NCBI GenBank assembly: GCA_024244705.1
Contig: JAAEOK010000088.1
Location: forward strand, 51,345 to 115,344
Origin: Alphaproteobacteria bacterium
GTDB lineage: Bacteria; Pseudomonadota; Alphaproteobacteria; JAAEOK01
Reading direction: 5' to 3'
DNA length: 64,000 nucleotides
Shown here piece after piece: positions 53,183-62,584 of the stretch; position 1 is the stretch's first letter; each line of letters begins with the position of its first letter. A model generated the notes under the pieces. It was not told the origin of the DNA, searched no databases, and saw nothing but the letters and a program-made list of their open reading frames with translations. Made by a program: the position numbers and the translations under genes.

Positions 53183-53905
53183 TCAGCCGAAATAGGCCTG
53201 ATGGACCTCCTCGGTGCGACTCAATTCTTCCGGTGTGCCGGCGCCGACGACGCGGCCCTTCGACAACACGTAGCCGTAGTCGGCGATGGCCAGGGTCTGG
53301 CGCACGTTCTGTTCGACCAGGAACACGGTGATGCCTTGCTCGTTGATGCGGCGGATGATGTTGAAGTTCTCCTTGACCAGGATCGGCGACAGGCCGAGCG
53401 AGGGCTCGTCGACCAGCAACAGCTTGGGCGCGCTCATCAGGCCGCGGCCGATCGACACCATCGCCTGCTCGCCGCCGGACATGGTGCCGGCGATCTGGTC
53501 CTTGCGCTCGCGCAGCCGCGGAAAGGTCTCGTAGACTTGCTCGAGCCGCCGCGCCAGGACTTCGGCCGCGGATTCCTGATAGCCGCCGAGGCGCAGGTTT
53601 TCCGCCACCGTCATCTTGGGGAACACCTGGCGGCCTTCCGGAATGCAGGCGATGCCGGCGGCGACGACCTTGTGGGTGGCGAGCCCGGTGAGGTCGGTGC
53701 CGTCGAACACGATCCGACCCTTGTTGGGCCGCGTGAGGCCGAGCACCGAGCGAATGAGGGTCGTCTTGCCGGACCCGTTGGAGCCCAGCAGACAGGTGAT
53801 CTTGCCGGTCTCGGCGTGCAGCGTAACGCCCTCCAGGACGTCGGCCCGGTCGTAGGCGGTATGGAGCCCCTCGACCAGCAACCCCTGTTGTCGGACTTCG
53901 CTCAT
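53183..53905 (-). CDS. livF: Branched-chain-type amino acid ABC transporter ATPase LivF
   Basis: A 240-residue ATPase: LLGSNGSGKTTLIRSVLG (Walker A), MSGGEQAMVSIGRGLM (signature) and KLLLVDEPSLGLSP (Walker B). The short LivF-type C-terminus ends GTPEELSRTEEVHQAYFG, typical of HAAT ATPase 2. ATG overlaps the livG stop (ATGA). Last gene of the Liv-type operon. Confidence 0.93.
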   Translation of the reverse strand: MSEVRQQGLLVEGLHTAYDRADVLEGVTLHAETGKITCLLGSNGSGKTTLIRSVLGLTRPNKGRIVFDGTDLTGLATHKVVAAGIACIPEGRQVFPKMTVAENLRLGGYQESAAEVLARRLEQVYETFPRLRERKDQIAGTMSGGEQAMVSIGRGLMSAPKLLLVDEPSLGLSPILVKENFNIIRRINEQGITVFLVEQNVRQTLAIADYGYVLSKGRVVGAGTPEELSRTEEVHQAYFG

Positions 53906-54687
53906 TCGACCCCCAAATAGGCTTCCTGGACCTGCCGGTCCGCCGCCACCTCGTTATAAGGCCCCTCGCAGATCTTCTGGCCGAAGTTCAGCACGACACA
54001 CCTGTCGGTGATGCGCTCGATGACGCCCATCTCGTGCTCGATGATGATGATGGTCAGGCCCGCGATCTGTTGTTTGACCTTGAGGATGTCATCCATCAAT
54101 TGTGTCGTTTCCTCGTGGGTCATGCCGGCCGAGGGCTCGTCGAGCAGCAGCAGCCTCGGGCGGCAGATCAGCGCGCGGCAGATCTCGATGCGCCGCCGGT
54201 CGATCAGCGGCAGGTTGCCGATGGGCTCGAACATGCGGCCGGCCAGCGGCGGGTCGAAGACGTCGACCAGCGCCCGGGCCTGCTCGAAATTCTCCTCGAA
54301 TTGCTGGCGGAAGGCCTTGCGCGTGACGAGGTTGAACCACAGACCCTGGTTCAACCGCTTGTGATTGCCGATCATGATGTTGTCGAAAATGCTGAGCGGC
54401 AGGGCCAGGCGCGAGCGCTGAAAGGTCCGCGATATACCGGCCCGGTAAACCGCCTGAGGCGAGCCGTTGGTGATATCCCGGCCATCGAATATCACGCGGC
54501 CGCTGGTCGCCGGATAGAGCCCGGTGGCAACGTTGAAGAATGTCGTCTTGCCGGAACCGTTGGGACCGATTAGTCCGAGCACCCGATCCTCGAACACCTC
54601 GACATTCAGCTGGTCCAAGGCGACGACGCCGCCGAACATCTTGGACAGGTCGGTAGCGACCAGGATCGGTTCAGGAGACGCGCTCAT
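53902..54687 (-). CDS. livG: Branched-chain-type amino acid ABC transporter ATPase LivG
   Basis: A 261-residue ATPase: LIGPNGSGKTTFFNVATG (Walker A), a RRRIEICRALICRPRLLLLDEPSAGM block (signature/Walker B) and IIIIEHEMGVIERITDR with the switch His. The signature is degenerate, as the LSGG stretch reads NLPLIDRRR. Start ATG overlaps the livM stop; the longer open frame upstream is spurious. Confidence 0.92.
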   Translation of the reverse strand: MSASPEPILVATDLSKMFGGVVALDQLNVEVFEDRVLGLIGPNGSGKTTFFNVATGLYPATSGRVIFDGRDITNGSPQAVYRAGISRTFQRSRLALPLSIFDNIMIGNHKRLNQGLWFNLVTRKAFRQQFEENFEQARALVDVFDPPLAGRMFEPIGNLPLIDRRRIEICRALICRPRLLLLDEPSAGMTHEETTQLMDDILKVKQQIAGLTIIIIEHEMGVIERITDRCVVLNFGQKICEGPYNEVAADRQVQEAYLGVE

Positions 54688-55847
54688 TTCGGCCGCCATC
54701 CCGGTATGTAAGTGCGAAGCGGCCGCGGCAGAATGCCCTGGGGACGGTAGAGCAGGATCAGGATGACGATCGCGGCGAAGATAAGGAAACGGTATTCCTG
54801 AATCACCTGCAACTTCTCCGGAATGATGATCAGGATCGTCGTCGCCACCGCCAGGCCCCATGGATTGCCGATGCCGCCGAGCAGCACGATGGATACCAGG
54901 ATCAGCGAATCGCCGAAGGTGAAGTTGGTCGGCGCGATGAAGCCCAGCATCATGGCGAACAATGCGCCCGCGATTCCGATCAGAAAATTGCCGAGGGTGA
55001 AGGCGGTGATTTTCCAGCGGATGCCGTTGAGCCCGAAGCACGCGCCCGCCGTCTCGTCGAGCCGCACCGCGTCGAGGTTGAGCCCGATCCACGAGCGCTC
55101 CACGCGCCTGACGAAGGCGAAGGCCAGCACCAGGACGATCAGTCCGATGACGATGTAATTGACGTAGAACGACGCCTCGAAAGTGTCGCCGATCTCGATG
55201 TTGTCGTTGAAGTTCCAACCGAGCACGCTCATGCCCTCGACGCGGAGCCCTTGCGGCCCGCCGAGGGCGTCGTTGACCTCCAAGAAGATTTTGAACAGCA
55301 ACCCGAAGGCGATGGTCACCACCGCCGAATAATGGCTCGAGGTACGTAACACCGGCAGCAGAAGCAGCGATCCGATGGCCGCCGCCATGATCCCGCCGGC
55401 GACGAGGACGATGAGGTGGGGGATCGCGGTATGCGCGGTCAGTACCGCCGCCGTGTAGCAACCGATGCCGAAGAACGCCGCCCCGGCGAAGTTGAGAACG
55501 CCGGAATAGCCGAATTGCAGATTCAGCCCCAAACAGGCGATCACGTAGATGATCACGGTGGCGACCAGTAGCAGGACGAAATGGTCCTCGTGGAAGAAAC
55601 CGGTCACCGCCACGACCCCGATCACCATCATCAGATTGAGGACGTGGTCGCGTTCGGCAAAGACATGTCCGATCCGGGCCGTCATGCCGAAATGGGCCGC
55701 CGCCATGAGCGCGACCGCACCGGCCGCCAGCAAGGCCGCGATCCCGGCCTGCGATTCGACCTTGAGCAGCAGGATCACAAAGACGACCGCCGCGACGGCG
55801 GCGGCGATGGCGGGAAATAGCGGGGCCCTGGCCGGCGAATTGTCCAT
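54684..55847 (-). CDS. livM: Branched-chain-type amino acid ABC transporter permease LivM
   Basis: A 387-residue permease with about ten hydrophobic segments. Family marks: CLGLNLQFGYSGVLNFAGAAFFGIGCYTA and ETAGACFGLNGIRWKITAFTLG (EAA-like coupling helix). An extra N-terminal pair of helices before residue 90 is longer than in E. coli LivM. Lies three bases after livH. Confidence 0.93.
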   Translation of the reverse strand: MDNSPARAPLFPAIAAAVAAVVFVILLLKVESQAGIAALLAAGAVALMAAAHFGMTARIGHVFAERDHVLNLMMVIGVVAVTGFFHEDHFVLLLVATVIIYVIACLGLNLQFGYSGVLNFAGAAFFGIGCYTAAVLTAHTAIPHLIVLVAGGIMAAAIGSLLLLPVLRTSSHYSAVVTIAFGLLFKIFLEVNDALGGPQGLRVEGMSVLGWNFNDNIEIGDTFEASFYVNYIVIGLIVLVLAFAFVRRVERSWIGLNLDAVRLDETAGACFGLNGIRWKITAFTLGNFLIGIAGALFAMMLGFIAPTNFTFGDSLILVSIVLLGGIGNPWGLAVATTILIIIPEKLQVIQEYRFLIFAAIVILILLYRPQGILPRPLRTYIPGWRPK

Positions 55848-55850
55848 CCG

Positions 55851-56771
55851 CTACACCCGCTCGCTGACCTTCTCGCGGATCAGTCCGGTGGGCCGCCAGG
55901 CCATGATGAGGATGACGACGCCGAAGGCGAAGACATCCTTGTAGGCGCTGGCGAACGGCAGCGCGACGACGCTGATCGTCTGCAGGCCGGCGAACAGGAA
56001 GCCGCCGATGATGGCGCCGTAGATGTTGCCGAGGCCGCCGACGATGGCCGCCGAAAAGCCGATCACCCCGAGCAGCAGACCCATGGCGAAATTGATCTCG
56101 CTGTAATAAAGCCCGTGGAGAATGCCGGCAAACGCGGCCAGCGCCGATCCGATGGCGAACGTGACCAGCACGATCAGGGTGAAGTTGATGCCCATCGTCT
56201 TGGCCGTGTCCTCGTCCTGGGCGACGGCGCGGATGGCGAGCCCCAGCTTGGTCCGGTTGATCAGCAGGTGGAGCCCGACAATCGCCGCCATTCCGGCGAC
56301 CAACAGCATCACGCTGTCGACCCTGAGGGTGAAGTTGCCGAAGGCATAGTCCGTGCTCGGCAGCAGCGACGGAAAGTGCTGGGGGTTGGCGCCTCGCGGA
56401 TAGAACAGCCTGACGCCTTCGTGCAGCGCCGTGCCCAGCATCAGCGTGATCAGCAGCGTGTTCAAGGGCGGCGCGTTTTTGAGCGGCAGAACCAGGAACC
56501 TGGCGATCAGCGCCCCCAACGCGGCTACCGTGCAGGTCGCGAACGCGATCATGGCAAGCAGCAGCACCCAGGGGTTTTCGATGCCGACGAAGGTCAGCCC
56601 GAGATAGGTTGCCAGGCCGACGAAGGCGCCCACCATCAGCACGTCGCCGTGGGCGAAATTGATGATGTCCATGACCCCGAAGAAGAGGGTGAACCCGACC
56701 GCCACGAGGGCATACATCATGCCCAGCATAAGGCCGTTCATGAGGTGCTGGCCAACCAGCCCGACATCCAT
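55851..56771 (-). CDS. livH: Branched-chain-type amino acid ABC transporter permease LivH
   Basis: A 306-residue permease with eight helices. Typical blocks: YALVAVGFTLFFGVMDIINFAHGD and LAIRAVAQDEDTAKTMGINFTL (coupling helix). ATG at 56771 chosen over an upstream frame extension. Downstream of the binding-protein gene across an 83-base gap that contains a stem-loop. Confidence 0.93.
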   Translation of the reverse strand: MDVGLVGQHLMNGLMLGMMYALVAVGFTLFFGVMDIINFAHGDVLMVGAFVGLATYLGLTFVGIENPWVLLLAMIAFATCTVAALGALIARFLVLPLKNAPPLNTLLITLMLGTALHEGVRLFYPRGANPQHFPSLLPSTDYAFGNFTLRVDSVMLLVAGMAAIVGLHLLINRTKLGLAIRAVAQDEDTAKTMGINFTLIVLVTFAIGSALAAFAGILHGLYYSEINFAMGLLLGVIGFSAAIVGGLGNIYGAIIGGFLFAGLQTISVVALPFASAYKDVFAFGVVILIMAWRPTGLIREKVSERV

Positions 56772-56810
56772 GGCAGCGCCCTCAGGGTCGTGGTCGATCG
56801 GGGAATGGCG

Positions 56811-56836
56811 GGCGGCCGGACCGACGCCCGGCCGCC
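56811..56836 (-). terminator. Stem-loop between Liv binding-protein and permease genes
   Basis: GGCGGCCGG (56811-56819) pairs perfectly with CCGGCCGCC (56828-56836) around an eight-base loop, 19 bases after the binding-protein stop in the direction of transcription. No T-tract. Same position and style as the hairpins at 1100 and 11018. Confidence 0.6.
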
Positions 56837-56854
56837 GCACCGACGATTGCGGTC

Positions 56855-58048
56855 CTACATGCCCTTGAGCTTACGCTTGCCGGCGGCGTATTCGCTTTCC
56901 TCCCAGATCGTCCATTCGCCGTCCTGGATGACGTATTTGGTGATCACTGCGATAGTGTTCTGGCCGTGGTCGTCGAAGTCGACTTTGCCGGTGATCGAAT
57001 CGGCCGCATTGGCACCGCTCACGTTGTTGAGCGCGTCGCGGACTTTCTTGCGATCGGGTCCCACCGCCTCGATGGTATCGAGAATCAGGTTCATCGCGGT
57101 GAAGGCGAAGGCACCGTATGCTTCCGGAGGTTCGGAATAGCCCTGCTTGGCGTACTGCTCGAGAAAGAACTGGCCGCCCGGCAGCTTCTCCGTCGGCGCG
57201 CCCTCGCGGAACGCCAGCACGCCCTCCGCCAAGTCGCCGGTTCCTTCGATGAAGGTATCGGAGACGATCCCCGAGGTCCCTTCGAACTGCGCGTCCAGGC
57301 CCAGCTTCTCCATCTGCGCACGGATGCGGACACCGATCGGCGTCAGGCCGCCGAAATACAGAACCTCCGGGTTCAGCGCCTTGATCTTGGTAAGCTCGGC
57401 CGAAAAGTCCTGCTGGTCGGCGGTGACGCCAAAGGTGCCGAGGATCTCGCCGCCGTTCTTGGCCAGGTTCTCGCTGAAATACTTGTTGTGGCCTTTGCCG
57501 TAGTCGGTGGTGTCGTGGATGATCGCCCAGGTCTTGTAACCCAGCCCGGTCATGAACTCGGCGGCGGTCGCATTCTGGTTGATCATGGTGCCGTTGACGC
57601 GATGCACCTCTTTGTAATCGTTGCCGTAGGTGATGTCCGGCAGCACCGCGCCCCAGACGATGATCGGCAGTCCGAACTTGTGATAGACGTCGACCGTCGA
57701 GATGGCGACAGCGGAACAGTAATGGGTGGTGGCGGCGATCACGTCCTTGTTGGCGCCGTACTTGGTCGCCGCCTGGACCCCGATGTTGGGCTTGCATTCG
57801 TCGTCTTGGACGAGCAGCTCGTATTCGTACTTGGCGTCGGGGTCGGCGTTGCGCAGCTGGACCGCGAGATCGGCCGCGTTGCGCCCGCCGAGGCCGTTCG
57901 ACGAGGTGCCCCCGCTCAACGGCCCAATGAAGCCGACCGTGACCTTTTCTTTCGCGCTCGCCGGGGACAACCCGGTCCCGAGGCCGACGACGATTGCCGC
58001 CGCGGCCGCTACCGCGAGGGCTCCTTGTGTGGCTCGAAGTGTTGACAT
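56855..58048 (-). CDS. ABC transporter substrate-binding protein, Liv/amide type
   Basis: A 397-residue type I periplasmic receptor. Signal peptide cleaved after SPASA (residues 28-32). Mature start KEKVTVGFIGPLSGGTSSNG has the LivJ/K ligand loop, with DDECKPNIGVQAA and GYKTWAIIHDTTDYGKGHNKYF as the next conserved stretches. GGAGGAG precedes the ATG at 58048. First gene of the Liv-type operon; the ligand may be an amino acid, amide or short carboxylate. Confidence 0.92.
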   Translation of the reverse strand: MSTLRATQGALAVAAAAAIVVGLGTGLSPASAKEKVTVGFIGPLSGGTSSNGLGGRNAADLAVQLRNADPDAKYEYELLVQDDECKPNIGVQAATKYGANKDVIAATTHYCSAVAISTVDVYHKFGLPIIVWGAVLPDITYGNDYKEVHRVNGTMINQNATAAEFMTGLGYKTWAIIHDTTDYGKGHNKYFSENLAKNGGEILGTFGVTADQQDFSAELTKIKALNPEVLYFGGLTPIGVRIRAQMEKLGLDAQFEGTSGIVSDTFIEGTGDLAEGVLAFREGAPTEKLPGGQFFLEQYAKQGYSEPPEAYGAFAFTAMNLILDTIEAVGPDRKKVRDALNNVSGANAADSITGKVDFDDHGQNTIAVITKYVIQDGEWTIWEESEYAAGKRKLKGM

Positions 58049-58363
58049 GTTCCATCTCCTCCCTAGACAGGTGTCGGCCGGTTCCGTTCCGGTGCGCGAC
58101 ACATGAGCCGTTCGGCGGTCCGTTTTCCGGCCGGATCGAGCGGTGTAATTTTTGTTAGTGTCCGAAAACCCTAATCGACCGGCTAGGGGCATTCAACTGC
58201 GATGTGCGTGATCGACGGTGTCGAACGAGGCCGCTGGGACCTTCCGCAGCCGGCCGGTGAGCGCCGTTTCTTGATCCCGAGCGATCTCCCAACTTCCCGC
58301 TTCGTCGATCTACCGCCGTGCGATAGGCTGATCTGCATCGCCATCAAACCCAGAAGGACAGCC
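58049..58363. other. Intergenic region before the Liv operon and the secreted-protein gene
   Basis: 315 bases with divergent starts. Around 58140-58180 an AT-richer patch (GTGTAATTTTTGTTAGTG) is the likely promoter region of the Liv operon. An open frame in phase with the right-hand gene covers 58202-58363 but lacks similarity and precedes a clear signal peptide, so I exclude it. Confidence 0.5.
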
Positions 58364-58810
58364 ATGAAACGCATGACATTGGCGGTGATACTCATGCTCT
58401 TTCCCCTGACGGCGCTGGCCGGTGAAAAGGTCAGCGGCACAAATTTCTTGGTCTCGGAAACTGACAACTGGCAGACCGGAGAGAACAGCGGGTATTGGGT
58501 GTTTGAGGGCACGGGAGTTTCGCATTCGCCGGACAGTGTCTTCGGAACCGAGGCGATCGAATGCCATGGCGCCGGATTCTGGGACGAAAGCGGGACCTGG
58601 GGCGAAGGTATCTGTTTGCACGGCGACGGTGACGATACCCGAACGAGTTCCTGGAAAAGAGACCAGGGCAAATCGGTCGGCCATTGGAAGCTCCTGAGCG
58701 GGACCGGCAAGTATGCGGGTATTGCCGGGCAAGGCACCTTTCGGCCGACCCAGTTGTCCGGTGGCCGTACCGTTTCCGAATGGGAGGGAGAGATCACTTT
58801 GGCCGAGTGA
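58364..58810 (+). CDS. Small secreted protein, unknown
   Basis: A 148-residue product with a Sec signal peptide (MTLAVILMLFPLTALA, cleavage before GEKVSG). The mature part is beta-rich, with repeated short strands separated by Gly/Thr/Ser (FEGTGVSH, AIECHGAGFWDE, GKYAGIAGQGTFRP). A Cys pair (IECHG, GICLHG) could form a disulfide. The ending GTGKYAGIAGQGTF resembles small lipocalin/allene-oxide-cyclase-like barrels, but I cannot assign a family. Monocistronic. Confidence 0.68.
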   Translation: MKRMTLAVILMLFPLTALAGEKVSGTNFLVSETDNWQTGENSGYWVFEGTGVSHSPDSVFGTEAIECHGAGFWDESGTWGEGICLHGDGDDTRTSSWKRDQGKSVGHWKLLSGTGKYAGIAGQGTFRPTQLSGGRTVSEWEGEITLAE

Positions 58811-59118
58811 GCCGTCCCCGTCGAATACGGTGTGTCGGGCGCGCCCGTCCGATCACAACCGCCAACGCGCGGCATACGGACATTGGGATCCGTTGCGCGC
58901 GTTTCGCCCACAGAATCGAGTCGAAGGCACCACCGCGGATCATGCTCTAGAGCCTTGCGCCGGCGGCGCCGGAGCGGCATAAGACCGGCGCATCCGTCAC
59001 CCAACCCTGGTCCTGTCGTGCCGCGTCACAGCGAAGCCTTGATGATGGTCGCCCGCGACGCCCGCCCGGCACCGCCACTATCCGGCGTTCGCCCGGTCGC
59101 CGTCGCCCGAGGTGATCG
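58811..59118. other. Intergenic stretch without recognisable gene
   Basis: 308 bases. Overlapping open frames on both strands have no similarity I can see and no ribosome binding site. An AGGTGATCG immediately before 59119 serves as Shine-Dalgarno for the next gene. Confidence 0.5.
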
Positions 59119-60675
59119 ATGACCGCGCCCGCGGCGGGCGGCGCGACCCTGCGCGAGCGGGTATCCGCCTGGATCGCCGAACTCGACCGCCGCTCGGACT
59201 TTCGCTTCCTGGCGTTGGCGCTGCTGCCGATGACCGTGTTGGTGCTGTTGCCGGTGTCGTGGAACCCGAACGAGGAATTCAATTACATCCTCGCCCACCG
59301 CAGCGTGAACCCGGACCTGTATTCGCCCTACACCGCCATCTTCGACCAGGCCAATGCGCGTTTCCTGTTCAGGTCGTTCTCCGGCGCCGTGGTGGAGACC
59401 ATCGGCTTTGCGGCGACCCAGGTCCTCCTGCGGCTGGTCATGGCGGCGCTCTACGCGGCCGCCTTCGCGTTTCTTTTCAGCACCTTGGGCGTTTCGGCGC
59501 TACGCGCGCTCGCAATCGTCGTGTTGTTCGATTTCGCCGGCGAAACGCTCCATGGCGACGATTGGCTGTTCGAGGGCGCCGAGAGCAAGACCTATGCCTA
59601 TGGCGCCGTCATCTTCGCCATCGGGCTGGGGCTGCGATCGCGGTGGTGGCCGGCGGCGGCACTGATGGTTCTGGCCACCTACCTTCATTTCCTGGTCGGC
59701 GGCTTCTGGACGCTCGCGTTCTTCCTCCTCGCAATCCTGCGGCAGATGCCGGTGCCCCGCCTGCTTCTGTTCGCGGGGGCCTACGCCCTCGCGGTTGCGC
59801 CTCTGGTCGTCATCGTCGCCTTCGACCAGTTGGGCAACGCCGTCGCGGTCGCCCCCGGCGGCCCCGACCCCAACGTCCTCTATGCCCTGCGCAACCCCCA
59901 CCACATCGCCCCCTTCGCGGTCGAGGCGGTGACCTGGACCTGGGTCCGTGGCGTGGTCGGCGCGGCATTCCTGATCGCGGTCATGACGGTGCTCGCCAGG
60001 CGCGCGCCCGACCGCAGTCTGCCGCTGTTCGCCCTCGCCCTGCTGGCCTACTTCTTCCTCGCGTCGGCGATCGCCTTTTTCGACCGCGATACGCACCTGC
60101 TGGCCAAGCTCTACCTGTTTCGGCCGGCCTCGCTGACCCTGTTCCTGACCATCGCCATTGGTGTCGCCTTCGTCGATCTGTGGTTGCCGGAGCGATTCAA
60201 ACCCAGGCTCGTCGCGACATTGACGGTGATCGTTTGTCTCGGCTTCGCGGTCCAGGCGGCACTCGTGGCGCGGGAATATATCGTCACCCGTGACTTCGGC
60301 GGCATGGCCGCGCTGATCGACGTCGTCCAGCGCGCGAGCAGCCGCGGCGAAATCGTGCTGATCGAGCCCAAGGCCGAGAAGCGGCAGCCCTATGCCGGGC
60401 TCGCCCGCCGCTTCGCGCGCCCGACCCTGGTGTCGTGGAAATTCGTGCCGATCAATCCGGCCGACATCATGCGCTGGCACGACCGGCTGTCCTATCGCGA
60501 CGCGCTGTTCGAGACCGGCTGCGTGGCGCCGCTGGCCTATCCGATCCGCCTCATCGTCGTGTTCGATGCCGAGACCTTGTCCCGCATGAACTCCTGCGGG
60601 CCGGTGCTGTGGCACGGCGGCGAGGGTGCGGTCATTCGGGTCAGCGATACGTTTTTTCCGGCCGCCGCCGAGTAA
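59119..60675 (+). CDS. Polytopic membrane protein, possibly a GT-C-like envelope protein
   Basis: A 518-residue inner-membrane protein with about 10-12 predicted helices starting near residue 30. The first periplasmic loop (residues 48-90) has acidic residues in PNEEFNYILAHRSVNPDLYS, a position used by GT-C transferases for catalysis, but no known motif is conclusive. GDDWLFEGAESKTYAYG at about 150 is a second polar loop. The C-terminal about 120 residues are soluble. Convergent with asnB and next to a GT2 gene, consistent with cell-surface polysaccharide work. Confidence 0.72.
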   Translation: MTAPAAGGATLRERVSAWIAELDRRSDFRFLALALLPMTVLVLLPVSWNPNEEFNYILAHRSVNPDLYSPYTAIFDQANARFLFRSFSGAVVETIGFAATQVLLRLVMAALYAAAFAFLFSTLGVSALRALAIVVLFDFAGETLHGDDWLFEGAESKTYAYGAVIFAIGLGLRSRWWPAAALMVLATYLHFLVGGFWTLAFFLLAILRQMPVPRLLLFAGAYALAVAPLVVIVAFDQLGNAVAVAPGGPDPNVLYALRNPHHIAPFAVEAVTWTWVRGVVGAAFLIAVMTVLARRAPDRSLPLFALALLAYFFLASAIAFFDRDTHLLAKLYLFRPASLTLFLTIAIGVAFVDLWLPERFKPRLVATLTVIVCLGFAVQAALVAREYIVTRDFGGMAALIDVVQRASSRGEIVLIEPKAEKRQPYAGLARRFARPTLVSWKFVPINPADIMRWHDRLSYRDALFETGCVAPLAYPIRLIVVFDAETLSRMNSCGPVLWHGGEGAVIRVSDTFFPAAAE

Positions 60676-60691
60676 TTCCGCCCGACGAGTA

Positions 60692-62584
60692 TCAGGCGTC
60701 GGCGGCGTCTCCGGCCAGAGCGGGACCGCCGATGCCCATGCCGTCGGCGAAGAGCCGGAAGCCGAGCCAGCTCCACAGCAGGAAGCGGTGGTCGGCCTTG
60801 CCCTGGCGGTGTTCCTGCCACCTTTTGGCGACCCAGTCGACATCGACTCCCGAGACCGGATCGAGCGGCGGGTTGGCCGGGATCTGCTTGAGCCACGCCG
60901 CCATCGGGATGCCGAACCCCTTCTTGGGACGCGACAGCACGCTGTCGGGCAGCACGTTGGCGAGCGCCTTGCGCAGCAGGTATTTGCCCTGGCCGTTGCG
61001 GTATTTGAGCGTATGCGGCAGGCGCCGACAGAACTCGACGAGGTCGTTGTCGAGAAACACCGCCCGCGATTCGAGCGACACCATCATCGCCGCGCGATCG
61101 ACCTTGGTCAGGATGTCGTCCTGCAGATAGAGGTTGGTATAGAATTCCAGCCCGCGGTCGACCAGGTTCCCGGTCCGGTTGCCGTGCCACACCTCGAGCG
61201 CCTCGGCGTAGAGCTCCTCGGTCTCGAGCGGCTCCTCGAGCGCCTCGCGGATGTCCTGCGGCTCGAGCGAACTGAGCCAGATCGGATTCCACACCGCGCG
61301 CGGGTAGGACAGCCCCATCAGGGTGCGGCGGATCCTGAAATCCAAGCTCATGTTGCGGGTCGAGATCGGCAGCCAATCGGCGACCCGGCGCAACCCCGAA
61401 TGGACGGCCTTGGGCACCAGGCGTTCGTAGAGCGCGGCCGGACCGAGCGCCCGGAACGGGTCGTAGCCGGCGAACAGCTCGTCGCCGCCGTCGCCGGACA
61501 GCGCCACCGTGACATCGCGGCGGGTGAACCGGCTCAACATATAGGTCGGGATGATCGACCCGTCGCCGAGCGGCTCGTCGAGCTTGGCCAGCACCTCGGG
61601 GATCAGCGCCCGCGCGCCGTCGAGGCCGAGGACCTCGACGCTGTGGTGGGAGCCGAAGCGCTTGGCGACCGCGTCGGCGTAGTCGTGCTCGCTGAACGAC
61701 TTCTCGGTGAAGCCGATGGTGAAGGTCTTGAGCTCGGCCGCATCCCGGCACCGCGCCGCGAGGGCCAGGGTGGCGCTCGAATCGATGCCGCCGCTGAGGA
61801 AGATGCCGAGCGGCACGTCGCTGATCAGCCGCCGCTCCACCGCCTGCTGGAGCAGGCCCAGGAGTTCCTCGGCTAGGCCGTCCTCGTCGCTGGGGTCGAT
61901 GTCGGGCTCGATGACGAACTGCCAGTAGCGGTCGACCGAAAGCCGGCGGCTATCGAGGTCGAAGGCTAGGAAATGGCCGCCCGGGAGCTTGCGGCAATGG
62001 CGATAGAGCGCGTTCGGCGCCGGCAGGAAGCTGTAGGCGAAGAACTTCTGCAGCGAGCGGATGTCGACCGTGCGATCGTAATGCCGGTGCTCGGTCAGCG
62101 CGCTCAGTTCCGAGGCGAAGCCGAAGTTGCGGCCGTCGAAATAGTAATAGAGCGGCTTCTCGCCGAAACGGTCGCGGGCGAGGAACAGTTGGCGCCGCGT
62201 CCGGTCGTAGAGGGCGAAGGCGAACATGCCGTTCAGCCGGCGCGGCAGGTCGCTGCCCCATTCCGCATAGCCGTGGATCAGCACCTCGGTGTCGGAATGG
62301 CTGGAACGGAAGACATGGCCGCGCGCCTCGAGCTCGCGGCGCAGTTCGACGTGGTTGTAGATCTCTCCGTTGTAGACGACGGCGATCGTCTCGTCGCCGT
62401 TCCACATCGGCTGCGCGCCGCCGCCGAGGTCGATGATCGCCAGCCGGCGGTGGCCGAGATGGACCGCGGTCTCGGGATCGCTATAGAAGCCCTCGCCATC
62501 GGGCCCGCGATGGGCCAGCGCCGTGGTCATGCGCGCCAGGTCGGCCGCGTCTCCGGAACCGGCGAAGCCGGCCAGGCCGCACAT
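60692..62584 (-). CDS. asnB: Asparagine synthetase, glutamine-hydrolysing
   Basis: A 630-residue enzyme. Cys2 (MCGLAGF) is the glutaminase nucleophile after Met removal; AHRGPDGEGFY and VYNGEIYNHVELR complete that domain. The synthetase half has the PP-motif LSGGIDSSATLAL, then ALSGDGGDELFAGYD. The 630-residue, AsnB-1 type is often found in exopolysaccharide or O-antigen loci. Its ATG overlaps the GT2 stop by one base (TGATG), so the two are coupled. The longer frame running to 63481 is out of phase with the GT2 gene and spurious. Confidence 0.94.
   Translation of the reverse strand: MCGLAGFAGSGDAADLARMTTALAHRGPDGEGFYSDPETAVHLGHRRLAIIDLGGGAQPMWNGDETIAVVYNGEIYNHVELRRELEARGHVFRSSHSDTEVLIHGYAEWGSDLPRRLNGMFAFALYDRTRRQLFLARDRFGEKPLYYYFDGRNFGFASELSALTEHRHYDRTVDIRSLQKFFAYSFLPAPNALYRHCRKLPGGHFLAFDLDSRRLSVDRYWQFVIEPDIDPSDEDGLAEELLGLLQQAVERRLISDVPLGIFLSGGIDSSATLALAARCRDAAELKTFTIGFTEKSFSEHDYADAVAKRFGSHHSVEVLGLDGARALIPEVLAKLDEPLGDGSIIPTYMLSRFTRRDVTVALSGDGGDELFAGYDPFRALGPAALYERLVPKAVHSGLRRVADWLPISTRNMSLDFRIRRTLMGLSYPRAVWNPIWLSSLEPQDIREALEEPLETEELYAEALEVWHGNRTGNLVDRGLEFYTNLYLQDDILTKVDRAAMMVSLESRAVFLDNDLVEFCRRLPHTLKYRNGQGKYLLRKALANVLPDSVLSRPKKGFGIPMAAWLKQIPANPPLDPVSGVDVDWVAKRWQEHRQGKADHRFLLWSWLGFRLFADGMGIGGPALAGDAADA

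Noticed and set aside
54687..55461. N-terminal extension of LivG by about 258 codons
   Set aside because: It is a wrong-frame reading of livM; the ATPase begins at ATG 54687 in an ATGA junction.
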